This document shows, in pieces, positions 18,105 through 25,647 of a stretch of 64,000 bases of DNA. The notes beneath the pieces were generated by a model, which saw only the letters and a list, made by a program, of their open reading frames with translations, made no database searches and was not told where the DNA came from. Origin of the DNA: an uncultured Lachnospiraceae bacterium. GTDB taxonomy: Bacteria; Bacillota; Clostridia; Lachnospirales; Lachnospiraceae. Position 1 is the first letter of the stretch; every line of letters starts with the position of its first letter. A program made the position numbers and the translations under genes. The DNA is taken from contig CAMRSM010000005.1 in NCBI GenBank assembly GCA_947053345.1, forward strand, positions 1 through 64,000, read 5' to 3'.

Positions 18105-19073
18105 CTATACGATATCCATGCCGCCTAAGACGCAGGTTGCCTTTACATAGACCGTCGGTGCATCCGGGCCAAGCTGCCGGTTTCTCACATGATTGTCGAC
18201 ACTGCCAAGAACCGGCCCGCCCTGCACCTGTACACGCACATCCTTCGGAACAATAATGTCGATCCCGCCCATGATCAGGATCGCCTCGATCGTCACATCA
18301 TGATAAATGACCGCCCCGGAAAGATTTAAGTCAATCGCGCCCATAACGCAGGACAGCACTGCCCCCTCAAATACTTCCCCTGTAAAATCAATTTCTTTCC
18401 CCATAAAAATAGACGTGCATGCACAGCGTCCATTGCGGTTTACACCCCCCGAAAAGGAGTTTCCTGCATTGTCCCCATGAAAATCCTGCTGTTTCTGCCC
18501 ATAATTTTGCCTCCGGTACTCCTCCCGGTTCGCGTATTCGTTCCACGCAAAGGAAGACACGGGTTCCTCCTCATAGTAATCATATTCTTCCTCGAAGCTG
18601 TAATTTGATGCATCCTCATATTTCATGCTGTCCGCTTCCCTGCGCCAGTCATGGATTTCCTCCGCCGCACCATAACCGTCCCTGCGACGGTGTTTTTTCA
18701 TTGTCCGTGTATGACCCTGTGCGGTTTGGTTCCGGTGACTTTCTTCCCCGCCGCCTTTCCCGCCGGAAATCATCATGCGGCATCCCGCCAGGATTAAAAA
18801 CGCAGCGATCAAAAGAGGAAAAAACATGCGGTACTCGATAAATCCCTGGGCTGCCATCAAAAGCAGCAATCCGATGATCAATCCTTTCAGGGAACTTGAC
18901 CTGTTTTTCTGTCCCGTCATGAAATTGACCGCAGAGGGGATGATCAAAAACAAAGTCCACCAACCGTTAAAAAACAGTTCAAACTCAAACCAGTGCAGGA
19001 TTTTCCCTGCAAGCAGCACACCGCCGACAATCATCAAAATGCCCCAGACAGCTCCCGCTGAACCTTTTTTCAT
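18105..19073 (-). CDS. LiaF/LiaI-like cell envelope stress protein
   Basis: A 322-residue membrane protein. The N-terminus has four closely packed hydrophobic segments ('AVWGILMIVGGVLLAGKILH', 'WWTLFLIIPSAVNFM', 'GLIIGLLLLMAAQGFI', 'FFPLLIAAFLILAGCRMMI'), as in the LiaI-LiaF transmembrane region. A charged Tyr/Glu-rich linker follows (about 130-215). The C-terminal beta-rich domain ('CTSIFMGKEIDFTGEVFEGA', 'AILIMGGIDIIVPKDVRVQV', 'VYVKATCVLGGMDIV') matches the cell-wall-active antibiotics response family. In Bacillus LiaF restrains the LiaRS system; no LiaRS genes are present here. The start follows GGAGG. Confidence 0.75.
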   Translation of the reverse strand: MKKGSAGAVWGILMIVGGVLLAGKILHWFEFELFFNGWWTLFLIIPSAVNFMTGQKNRSSSLKGLIIGLLLLMAAQGFIEYRMFFPLLIAAFLILAGCRMMISGGKGGGEESHRNQTAQGHTRTMKKHRRRDGYGAAEEIHDWRREADSMKYEDASNYSFEEEYDYYEEEPVSSFAWNEYANREEYRRQNYGQKQQDFHGDNAGNSFSGGVNRNGRCACTSIFMGKEIDFTGEVFEGAVLSCVMGAIDLNLSGAVIYHDVTIEAILIMGGIDIIVPKDVRVQVQGGPVLGSVDNHVRNRQLGPDAPTVYVKATCVLGGMDIV

Positions 19074-19230
19074 CCTCCCGCCTCCTCTCCGCAGATTATT
19101 ATGATGCTTTGCTGACATGATATCATACCGCAACGGCATGATCCCTCCGGGGATGCACACGGTCCGACGAGGAAACTGTCCTTCCTCCAGCCGGAGCGCG
19201 AACCGGTGCCGGTATTATGTCTTTGATGAC

Positions 19231-19258
19231 ATTATACCATATCAGTCGCAAAACACAA
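19231..19258 (-). promoter_or_regulatory. Promoter of the LiaF-like gene
   Basis: TTGTGT and TATAAT on the minus strand, 16-base spacer, about 155 bases upstream of the LiaF-like start. Confidence 0.5.
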
Positions 19259-19357
19259 ATTATAAAACGATTAGAAAACTGGGAGTTGCGGCGGATGACA
19301 CAGAAAAATCTGCGCGCCCTGCCGGACAGCAGGTTCCAAACCCGACATTTTGCCGGC

Positions 19358-20098
19358 TTAAACGACCTTTGGACGGTTGATCCCAACCACACCGAGCAAT
19401 TCTTCCGGGAACCGCTCCAACAGGGCAGACGCATTGTTGGCAAACTTAAATTCCAGTTCCTCCTCATAGAGCGGCAGGAGCTGATAAAAATTGACATCAT
19501 CCCCATTCGGAAGCGTGCAGTAAAAAGAATCCTCGCCAAACATATCGGCCGTGACCAGCATACTGCCGCACAGCTTTGTATTCCCGGCGTAGGTCTCCCC
19601 TTCCTCCATCCCGACCGTATGCCCCCAGCCAATCCAGCTGTCTTCCTCAAGCGGCAGTCTGGCAATCGTCTTTAGCAGCCGGACCGGCCAGTACCAGCAC
19701 TCATCCTGAAAATCCTCATGCCCCATATGCCAGTCGGCGGGCAGGTTGATCAAAAGCTCCGCACGTGTAAGCTTTTGATCTGCAAGTTCTTCCGGCACAT
19801 TCATGCAGTACGAACCCATCCCCATTGTCACGAGCGTGAAATAGTCCTTCCCCTCCTGCGGGCGGGGTGGGATCAGACAAATATCAACATGGACATCCGG
19901 TGAAAAAATCTCGTGCATCACCATCGAGAATTTTCCGAAATATTCGGAAATATGTGATTCCACAATCTCCATCTCTTCCTCCTCGTACATAAACGGCGGC
20001 GCAAATTCTTCCCCGTCTTCCGATGTGGTGCCGGCTTGCTCCCCGATCATCGGATCTTCTTTCCCAAACTCTTCTTTTTCAAATTCATCTTTCCCCAT
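19358..20098 (-). CDS. Suppressor-of-fused (SUFU) domain protein
   Basis: A 246-residue protein. After an acidic N-terminal tail (about 55 residues, 'EEEEMEIVESHISEYFGKFS') comes a SUFU-type domain: 'HVDICLIPPRPQEGKDYFTL', 'MGMGSYCMNVPEE', 'AELLINLPADWHM', 'WPVRLLKTIARLPLEEDSWI' and 'FYQLLPLYEEELEFK'. Bacterial SUFU proteins are often immunity proteins of contact-dependent toxin systems, but no toxin gene is adjacent, so this role is not supported here. The start follows AAAGGAG. A promoter lies about 285 bases upstream, with a possible tiny ORF in the leader. Confidence 0.8.
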   Translation of the reverse strand: MGKDEFEKEEFGKEDPMIGEQAGTTSEDGEEFAPPFMYEEEEMEIVESHISEYFGKFSMVMHEIFSPDVHVDICLIPPRPQEGKDYFTLVTMGMGSYCMNVPEELADQKLTRAELLINLPADWHMGHEDFQDECWYWPVRLLKTIARLPLEEDSWIGWGHTVGMEEGETYAGNTKLCGSMLVTADMFGEDSFYCTLPNGDDVNFYQLLPLYEEELEFKFANNASALLERFPEELLGVVGINRPKVV

Positions 20099-20158
20099 AT
20101 CCGTTATCTCCTTTCAAGATCATCTTTAAAATCATAGCCGTCCTCCGGCTCGCCAATC

Positions 20159-20365
20159 TCATATCCCAGTGCCGCGGTCAATTTTCTTTTCCGGTCCGCG
20201 GTTTAGCCCCCGGATTTCCTCCGGCATTACTCCAAAAATCCGGATGCCGCCCGGCTCAACGGACACATCAAGCGCAATTTCTTCCCCTCCTGGCGTGGTT
20301 TGCCCACATCCTGCCCCAGCTAAAATTTCCCCCTTTATACCATTTCTGTTTTCCACATTCTTCAT
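20159..20365 (-). CDS. Possible small ORF in the SUFU gene leader
   Basis: A 68-codon frame starting at 'MKNVENRNGIKGEI' and ending 60 bases before the SUFU start, inside the transcript expected from the upstream promoter. It contains 'EEIALDVSVEPGGIRIFG' but nothing I recognise. The only purine-rich sequence is GGCGGGG immediately before the ATG, which is a poor fit, and the leader would be only about 10 bases. It may be a real small gene or simply leader sequence. Confidence 0.25.
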   Translation of the reverse strand: MKNVENRNGIKGEILAGAGCGQTTPGGEEIALDVSVEPGGIRIFGVMPEEIRGLNRGPEKKIDRGTGI

Positions 20366-20382
20366 CCCCGCCACTTGCATCC

Positions 20383-20411
20383 ATTATACGTTTTGCAGAA
20401 CAAAAAGGCAA
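20383..20411 (-). promoter_or_regulatory. Promoter upstream of the SUFU gene
   Basis: TTGCCT and TATAAT on the minus strand with a 17-base spacer. Confidence 0.55.
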
Positions 20412-20790
20412 GTATTTTCACAGTACAAAATTTCATCATACAAACAGGTGATTTTTTCGGATCAATGCCTTTCTCCCTGGCTCCGGCTCCGATTTTCTCA
20501 GAGCAGAAAATCAATGTTTCTTGCCGGATCCGGCATATCCCCCTGCCCTTCTAATTCAACCGGAAACAGCCCTTCAATACTGTCTGCCAAAGTTTTTACC
20601 CGGTTAAGGCTTCTCCGCCGCACCAAAAATCCGACGCGCGTTTTTTGCAATATGCTTATTACAGAGAAAGGACTTGGCAAAACCTAAAAACCCCAGCCAA
20701 TAAAATAATCTTATTTCCGGGTATCGCTAAACCGATATTTTCTAAGCTGTTATCTTTTGTACTTTTTCATATACTTCTATGTTTTCCCCA
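20412..20790. other. Intergenic stretch between the ABC exporters and the SUFU promoter
   Basis: About 380 bases. A 60-codon minus-strand frame (20498-20680, 'RRRSLNRVKTLADSIEG') has no clear ribosome site or family and could be a decayed gene end. The GC content falls sharply toward the exporter genes. No other feature is seen. Confidence 0.35.
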
Positions 20791-22602
20791 TTATTTATAC
20801 CTTCTGGACTGCATCGCAAACATTTTAGCATATATGCCGTTGTTCCTCATCAGTTCTTCATGCGAACCGTCTTCCGACACTCTTCCATTTTGTATCAGAA
20901 TAATCCGATCCGCCATTTTGGTTGTCGACAGCCTATGGGAAATAATAACAACCGTTCTTTGCGGCAGCATATGAAACACCAGTTCATTAAAATCGCTTTC
21001 TGCTTTCGGATCCAAAGCACTTGACGGCTCATCCAGGATCACAAGTTCTTTGTTTCCCAACAGCACCCTTGCTAAGGCCAGCTTTTGCTTTTGTCCCCCT
21101 GAGAATACCACACCGCTGCTATTAAATTCTCTTGAATAATCACTGTCTCCTTTATCTGGCAGGCGCTCGATCACCTCCCTCAGCCCAACCATATCCAGTG
21201 CCTTATCGAGGCTGATGGCCTCCGTTTTTTTATCAACAATGTCCATTTTGACATTCTCATACAGTGATAACGCAAACATCTGGAAGTTTTGAACCAATAT
21301 ACTGCATATTTTTTTTCGATAAAACTCCAAATCATAGTTCCGGATATCAATTCCATTTACCAGAATTTTACCTCTGTCAGGATCATACAGCCGAAGCAGC
21401 AGCTTGACAAGGGTACTTTTCCCCGCACCATTATTGCCGACGATTGCTACTTTTTCATTTGCATTGATTTTAAAGTTTAATCCATCTAAAATGTAATGAG
21501 ATTTGTCATAGGAGAAAAACACGTCAGCAAACTCAATCGTGACCGGCGTATCCGTTTTGCTTTGCAGCGCCTGATCCGATACGATGCGGTTTTCCATTTC
21601 CATAAAAGAAAGAAACTTCTCAATGTAAATACTGTTATCATGAAGTCCCTTTACGGAAATAACAAAATTATTCATGTTTCCTTTTATTGTACCGTAAGCA
21701 TTCCACAACGCAGCCATCACGTCAAAAGAATAGGCACCTTTCACAAGAACCATACAAGCCAAATAAAATAACACGGCAAAATCCCCGAGGATTTTTTTCA
21801 TCAAATTATCCCCGGAAGACAACAGTATCTTTTTTGTCCCATAAGCAGTATGAATCTCACCAAGCTTTTCTGAGGAATCTGTCAATTTTCGGAACAGAAC
21901 ATTGCTGATATTCGTCATTTTAATGTCTTTTGCATTTTGTTTTAAGAAAAACATACGGTTGGCATACTCTATTTCTTTATTGTAAGGCATGGTTTTATTA
22001 TAAATCTCGCCATTGATTTTGTTCAGTTTTATCTGATATCGTGAGGAAAGAACATTGATTGCAACTGCCAAGATAAAAACGACAAAATCCAGCGAACGGA
22101 TAATATAAAACAAAGAGAGCAATACGGCTGAGTTTTCAATCAATTTGACAAAATTCCTGTAAGTGTTCCAGGCCCTGGTATTGGATTCGCTATTGGCAGC
22201 AACCAGATTATTATAATATTTCTGGTCGTCATAGCAGCCAAGGTCAATGGAGCTGGATTTATCAAACATCATTTTTGCGAAAACATGGCTGACCTTGATT
22301 TCTGCCCCTTTTTTCAAACTATTCCCAAACAATCCCCCTATGACCGTATTAAACAACAATACCAAACCGTAATATAAACATGCGGCAATCATCAACTCCG
22401 TCACCGTTTTCTGCGTTTTTTCCGGATGGGCAATCACAAATTCTACGGACTTGACAATATACTGTATAAACAGAACGTTTCCCACGGTATTGAACAATAC
22501 ACTTCTAATTACGGTCAGCAATGCGAAGCAAACAGAATATAGGGGAACGGTCTTAAAAAATATTTTCAACATATACAGATTATTATGTATTACCTTTTTC
22601 AT
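20791..22602 (-). CDS. ABC exporter half-transporter (canonical ATPase)
   Basis: A 603-residue ABC protein with a six-helix exporter domain (about 1-340) and a C-terminal ATPase (about 355-600). Walker A 'GNNGAGKSTLVKLLLRLYDP', a complete signature 'SGGQKQKLALARVLLG', Walker B 'LVILDEPSSALDP' and H-loop 'VVIISHRLSTTKMADRI' are intact. No peptidase C39 domain. It starts 32 bases after the partner half-transporter behind AAGGAG. The pair probably works as a heterodimer with this member carrying the complete signature. Both genes are more AT-rich than most of the window, consistent with acquisition by transfer. The substrate is unknown. Confidence 0.85.
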   Translation of the reverse strand: MKKVIHNNLYMLKIFFKTVPLYSVCFALLTVIRSVLFNTVGNVLFIQYIVKSVEFVIAHPEKTQKTVTELMIAACLYYGLVLLFNTVIGGLFGNSLKKGAEIKVSHVFAKMMFDKSSSIDLGCYDDQKYYNNLVAANSESNTRAWNTYRNFVKLIENSAVLLSLFYIIRSLDFVVFILAVAINVLSSRYQIKLNKINGEIYNKTMPYNKEIEYANRMFFLKQNAKDIKMTNISNVLFRKLTDSSEKLGEIHTAYGTKKILLSSGDNLMKKILGDFAVLFYLACMVLVKGAYSFDVMAALWNAYGTIKGNMNNFVISVKGLHDNSIYIEKFLSFMEMENRIVSDQALQSKTDTPVTIEFADVFFSYDKSHYILDGLNFKINANEKVAIVGNNGAGKSTLVKLLLRLYDPDRGKILVNGIDIRNYDLEFYRKKICSILVQNFQMFALSLYENVKMDIVDKKTEAISLDKALDMVGLREVIERLPDKGDSDYSREFNSSGVVFSGGQKQKLALARVLLGNKELVILDEPSSALDPKAESDFNELVFHMLPQRTVVIISHRLSTTKMADRIILIQNGRVSEDGSHEELMRNNGIYAKMFAMQSRRYK

Positions 22603-22634
22603 TATTTACTCCTTATACTTCCTTTATACATTTA

Positions 22635-24437
22635 TCATTCCATACATGCGTTCGCATCGTCCCTATAGTATTTTGCCTGCAAATCAAACATATCTGCATA
22701 TTTTCCTCTTAGGCGGATCAATTCATCATGCGTTCCCTGCTCAACAATCTGACCATTTTCCATTAAATAAATCTTGTCTGCTATTTTAGATGCTGAAAAT
22801 CTGTGCGATATGTATATAACGGCCTTATCTGCCAGATAACGGTTCATCGTGCCCAAAATCTCTTCTTCCGCAACCGGATCAAGTGCGCTGGTCGGCTCAT
22901 CCAAAATGTAAAGTTGCTTTTGGGGGTTGATAAAGATTCTTGCCAACGCCAAACACTGGCTCTGTCCAACGGAAAGCATCTCACCCGAATCCGACAGTTC
23001 ATGGGTCAGCTGCGTATTAAAACCAGTTCCATAATCATTTATCTTTTCTTTCAGATGAAGCAAATCCATAATATGTTGCATTTCTTCGTCCGAATAAACC
23101 CTAGTATCCATTGCTATATTCTGCCCGATGGTCGCAGCATAAATATTGATATCCTGAAAAACAATTCCGTATTTGCTGTGATAATCCTTTATATTGTAAT
23201 CGCAAATATTCTTTTGATTATAAGTGATGCTGCCACAATCCGGATCATATAACCGCAAAATCAGGTTAATTAGTGTCGATTTCCCCGCGCCGTTATAGCC
23301 AACCAGTGCAATCTTCTGTTTTGGCAAAACCTCCATGCAAATATCCTTTAAAGTGTAGTCACCATCATCATTGTATTTGAAATACAGATGTTCGATCTTA
23401 AGCCCGCCAAAAGGCACATCCACCATTTCCTCTTTGTATGAAACGATTTTGGGTTCATACTGATAAAATTCGTTGAATTTATTTAAGTAAATGTTATCAT
23501 TCCATATGCCATTAAAAGAACTTATTACAGAAGATGCCCTCCAGGTAAACTGTGCTATCGCTCCCAGCAAAGGCAAGAACATTGCTATCGTTACCGATTT
23601 GTCAATGACAATTCTATTTATCGAAATAAGTGTTGTAAGGAAAGATACAATCCCGAATCCCAAAAAAACCTGGACACTATCCAACATGGATATTTTTCGG
23701 TAATACTTTTTCAGAAGTACCTTCCATCCCTCAAATGCATCATCCAGCATTTTATTCAGAACATTCTTCACATTCGTGGTTCTCAATTCCTGAGCATATT
23801 CTGCCTGAATGGAAATTCTTTTCACATAATCATATTTTCGTTGGTATTTTAAACCTTCATTCGCATAGCAGTATCTGTACCGATTAACGACAGGCTCAAA
23901 AAACAATCCCATCAAAACAGAGATCATCGATATCAGTGCAATGACGAAATCCACCTGCGCAAAATATCCAACCAGCACGATAACGCAGCATAAATGGGAA
24001 ATAAACTGAGATACATTATTTAAGATACTCTTTACTCTCTCAAATAAATCGTTTAAAGCAAATGTTACGTTATCGTAATATTCCGGATTATCAAAGCACT
24101 CGATATCAACTGTCATGATCTTCTTATATATCATGCTTTTTAAAAACAACGAAAGCCTGACATCATTTTCCGGAACATACTTCTGGTCATAATAGGAGTT
24201 GAATCGTTCAAACACAATATTGATCAGCACAAAAACCATCAATACCTTACCCACCTGAAGAATACTTTCCCCTTTTTCCACTGTTTCCATAAAATATGCG
24301 AAAAAGAGCACATGATAGAATATCGAAAACAAATCATTCATAACTGTAAAGAAAACATTCAGCCATACCCGTGATCCGGAGGCTCTGCATATTGTCTTTA
24401 ACATGAATTTGTAATTTTTAAAAAAATTATTTTTCAT
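22635..24437 (-). CDS. ABC exporter half-transporter (degenerate signature)
   Basis: A 600-residue ABC exporter half: transmembrane domain (about 1-330) plus ATPase. Walker A 'GYNGAGKSTLINLILRLYDP', Walker B '[17 protein letters not shown]' and H-loop 'VIYISHRFSASKIADKI' are present, but the signature reads 'LSVGQSQCLALARIF' instead of LSGGQxQ. This asymmetry is typical of heterodimeric exporters. No peptidase domain. The start follows AGAGGG, 42 bases after the stop of a 38-codon ORF that may encode a transported or regulatory peptide. Low-GC like its partner. Confidence 0.85.
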   Translation of the reverse strand: MKNNFFKNYKFMLKTICRASGSRVWLNVFFTVMNDLFSIFYHVLFFAYFMETVEKGESILQVGKVLMVFVLINIVFERFNSYYDQKYVPENDVRLSLFLKSMIYKKIMTVDIECFDNPEYYDNVTFALNDLFERVKSILNNVSQFISHLCCVIVLVGYFAQVDFVIALISMISVLMGLFFEPVVNRYRYCYANEGLKYQRKYDYVKRISIQAEYAQELRTTNVKNVLNKMLDDAFEGWKVLLKKYYRKISMLDSVQVFLGFGIVSFLTTLISINRIVIDKSVTIAMFLPLLGAIAQFTWRASSVISSFNGIWNDNIYLNKFNEFYQYEPKIVSYKEEMVDVPFGGLKIEHLYFKYNDDGDYTLKDICMEVLPKQKIALVGYNGAGKSTLINLILRLYDPDCGSITYNQKNICDYNIKDYHSKYGIVFQDINIYAATIGQNIAMDTRVYSDEEMQHIMDLLHLKEKINDYGTGFNTQLTHELSDSGEMLSVGQSQCLALARIFINPQKQLYILDEPTSALDPVAEEEILGTMNRYLADKAVIYISHRFSASKIADKIYLMENGQIVEQGTHDELIRLRGKYADMFDLQAKYYRDDANACME

Positions 24438-24479
24438 AAGACCCTCTTAACCTCACATGTTATATTTTTTACGCATCCA

Positions 24480-24596
24480 TTATAATCCGGATAACTCTAT
24501 CAACCAACCGATCATTTGATGGTAGCGTAAACTGTAATGTGGCATAAATCCGCATTCCGTTGCTGTTTTCCTTACATTGACCGTAAAATAACGCAT
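24480..24596 (-). CDS. Candidate 38-residue peptide upstream of the dual ABC exporter
   Basis: A short frame reading 'MRYFTVNVRKTATECGF' then 'MPHYSLRYHQMIGWLIELSGL' split across one contiguous ORF. It has a good ribosome site (AAAGGTGG, 7 bases before ATG), an extended -10 promoter upstream, and lies 42 bases before the first exporter gene, so it is likely co-transcribed. The N-terminal part is basic and the C-terminal part is aromatic and hydrophobic, with one Cys. No family is recognised. It could be an exported peptide (signal or antimicrobial), a leader peptide controlling the exporters, or a chance frame. No modification enzyme is adjacent. Confidence 0.45.
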   Translation of the reverse strand: MRYFTVNVRKTATECGFMPHYSLRYHQMIGWLIELSGL

Positions 24597-24602
24597 ACAA
24601 AA

Positions 24603-24650
24603 ACCACCTTTCGGATTTTTGAACATTGTATCATAAATCCAAAAGGTGGT
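24603..24650 (-). promoter_or_regulatory. Extended -10 promoter within a 16-bp inverted repeat
   Basis: On the minus strand ACCACCTTTTGGATTT and AAATCCGAAAGGTGGT (one mismatch) flank a 16-base centre that carries TGA-TACAAT (24625-24630), an extended -10 element. The second arm contains the ribosome site of the 38-codon ORF. If transcription starts just after the -10, the repeat is not present as an RNA hairpin, so it is more likely an operator than a terminator. Confidence 0.5.
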
Positions 24651-24740
24651 GTATAGATGTAAGGTTTATACATTTTTCGTCTCTATATAATACTAATTTT
24701 TGTTCGCAACTGCCCCAACGCCGTTCTTTTTAAACCTACT

Positions 24741-24821
24741 TTACAACCGCTTGCTCTTATCCTGCCGGTTATACATACCCCTGCACATTTCCTCCCATGT
24801 TCTTATCTTGGCTTTTGCCAT
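24741..24821 (-). CDS. Possible 26-codon ORF
   Basis: Minus-strand frame 'MAKAKIRTWEEMCRGMYNRQ' followed by 'DKSKRL', preceded by GAAAAAGGTAG five bases before the ATG. It is basic and has no recognised family. It sits between the two-TM protein and the promoter of the 38-codon ORF. It may be a tiny gene or a gene remnant. Confidence 0.25.
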   Translation of the reverse strand: MAKAKIRTWEEMCRGMYNRQDKSKRL

Positions 24822-24879
24822 ATAAACTACCTTTTTCCAACATCTTCATGGACACCCGCCGGCGGCTTCGGCGAAATGC

Positions 24880-25635
24880 CTATCGCCGTACCCGCAAAAT
24901 AGCCTCCCAGTCTTGCGTCCAGCGGTCCAGGCTCAACAGGTCATAGGTTTTTTGGCCATCGGAAAAAATCTGGTTCACGATAACGGCCGGATTATGCTTT
25001 TGAATCTCCCCCGTCACCAAAGCGCACGCCTCCCGGTCCAAAAGTGCATTGATATATCCCCCACACTGCCGATACGTAAGTGAATTTGTCTGCGGCTCGC
25101 GTGCGATATCCTGTCTGGAAATAAACACCATCCCCCGAATTCGGCCGTCATCTCCCGGTATCCGCTCGGAATAAAATGCGGCGCACAAATCCGAAAGCAT
25201 GCGCACATAGCATGCTTCCTTCGTGACCGAAACAAGGAAATTCTCCGTGATATAACAGGAAATCCCCGTCTTTGCACCGCCGACCGCCACAGCCTGGGGC
25301 ATTAAAAGCTCTTGTTCTGCCTGCCGGAGCACAGCTTCATCATATCCGGATTCCTCACCATAGAATTTAAGATAATCCCTCCCCCTCCTCGCCTGCATGA
25401 CCTTGCCGGTCACGAGAAATATCAATCCCGGAACCCCCATTGTCACAAGGAAAATCATGCCGCCGAGCATTCCGCTGATCAAAAAAGGAAGTCCCGAAAA
25501 CAACGCAAACACAAGAAATGTGATTCCGGCACCCACCGCGCCTTTTACTGCCCCGCTCCGGGTTCTGCTGACTTTAAGCACCGTCCTGCCCTTTCTGAAT
25601 TGCTCCCGCATTTTTTCCGTGATTTCAAATTTCAT
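24880..25635 (-). CDS. Two-TM hypothetical protein downstream of the GHKL kinase
   Basis: A 251-residue protein that I do not recognise. A basic N-terminus is followed by two membrane segments ('ITFLVFALFSGLPFLISGML' and 'MIFLVTMGVPGLIFLVTGKV') and a cytoplasmic domain of about 170 residues ('YITENFLVSVTKEACYVRML', 'VFISRQDIAREP', ending 'RWTQDWEAILRVRR'). The C-terminal part resembles membrane-linked PH-like proteins in outline only. The start follows GAGGAGGAG, 12 bases after the kinase stop, so it is co-transcribed with the kinase and may modulate it. Confidence 0.65.
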   Translation of the reverse strand: MKFEITEKMREQFRKGRTVLKVSRTRSGAVKGAVGAGITFLVFALFSGLPFLISGMLGGMIFLVTMGVPGLIFLVTGKVMQARRGRDYLKFYGEESGYDEAVLRQAEQELLMPQAVAVGGAKTGISCYITENFLVSVTKEACYVRMLSDLCAAFYSERIPGDDGRIRGMVFISRQDIAREPQTNSLTYRQCGGYINALLDREACALVTGEIQKHNPAVIVNQIFSDGQKTYDLLSLDRWTQDWEAILRVRR

Positions 25636-25647
25636 GGTATCTCCTCC

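Noticed and set aside
19358-20098. SUFU protein as part of a polymorphic toxin-immunity locus
   Set aside because: No toxin, secretion or adhesin gene lies next to it, so the immunity role is not supported here.
20498-20680. A 60-codon minus-strand frame
   Set aside because: No ribosome site, no family and no promoter; kept only as a remark for the intergenic region.
24603-24650. The inverted repeat as a rho-independent terminator
   Set aside because: The arms are 16 bases apart, no T-run follows as needed, and the second arm contains a ribosome site and the centre a promoter element.
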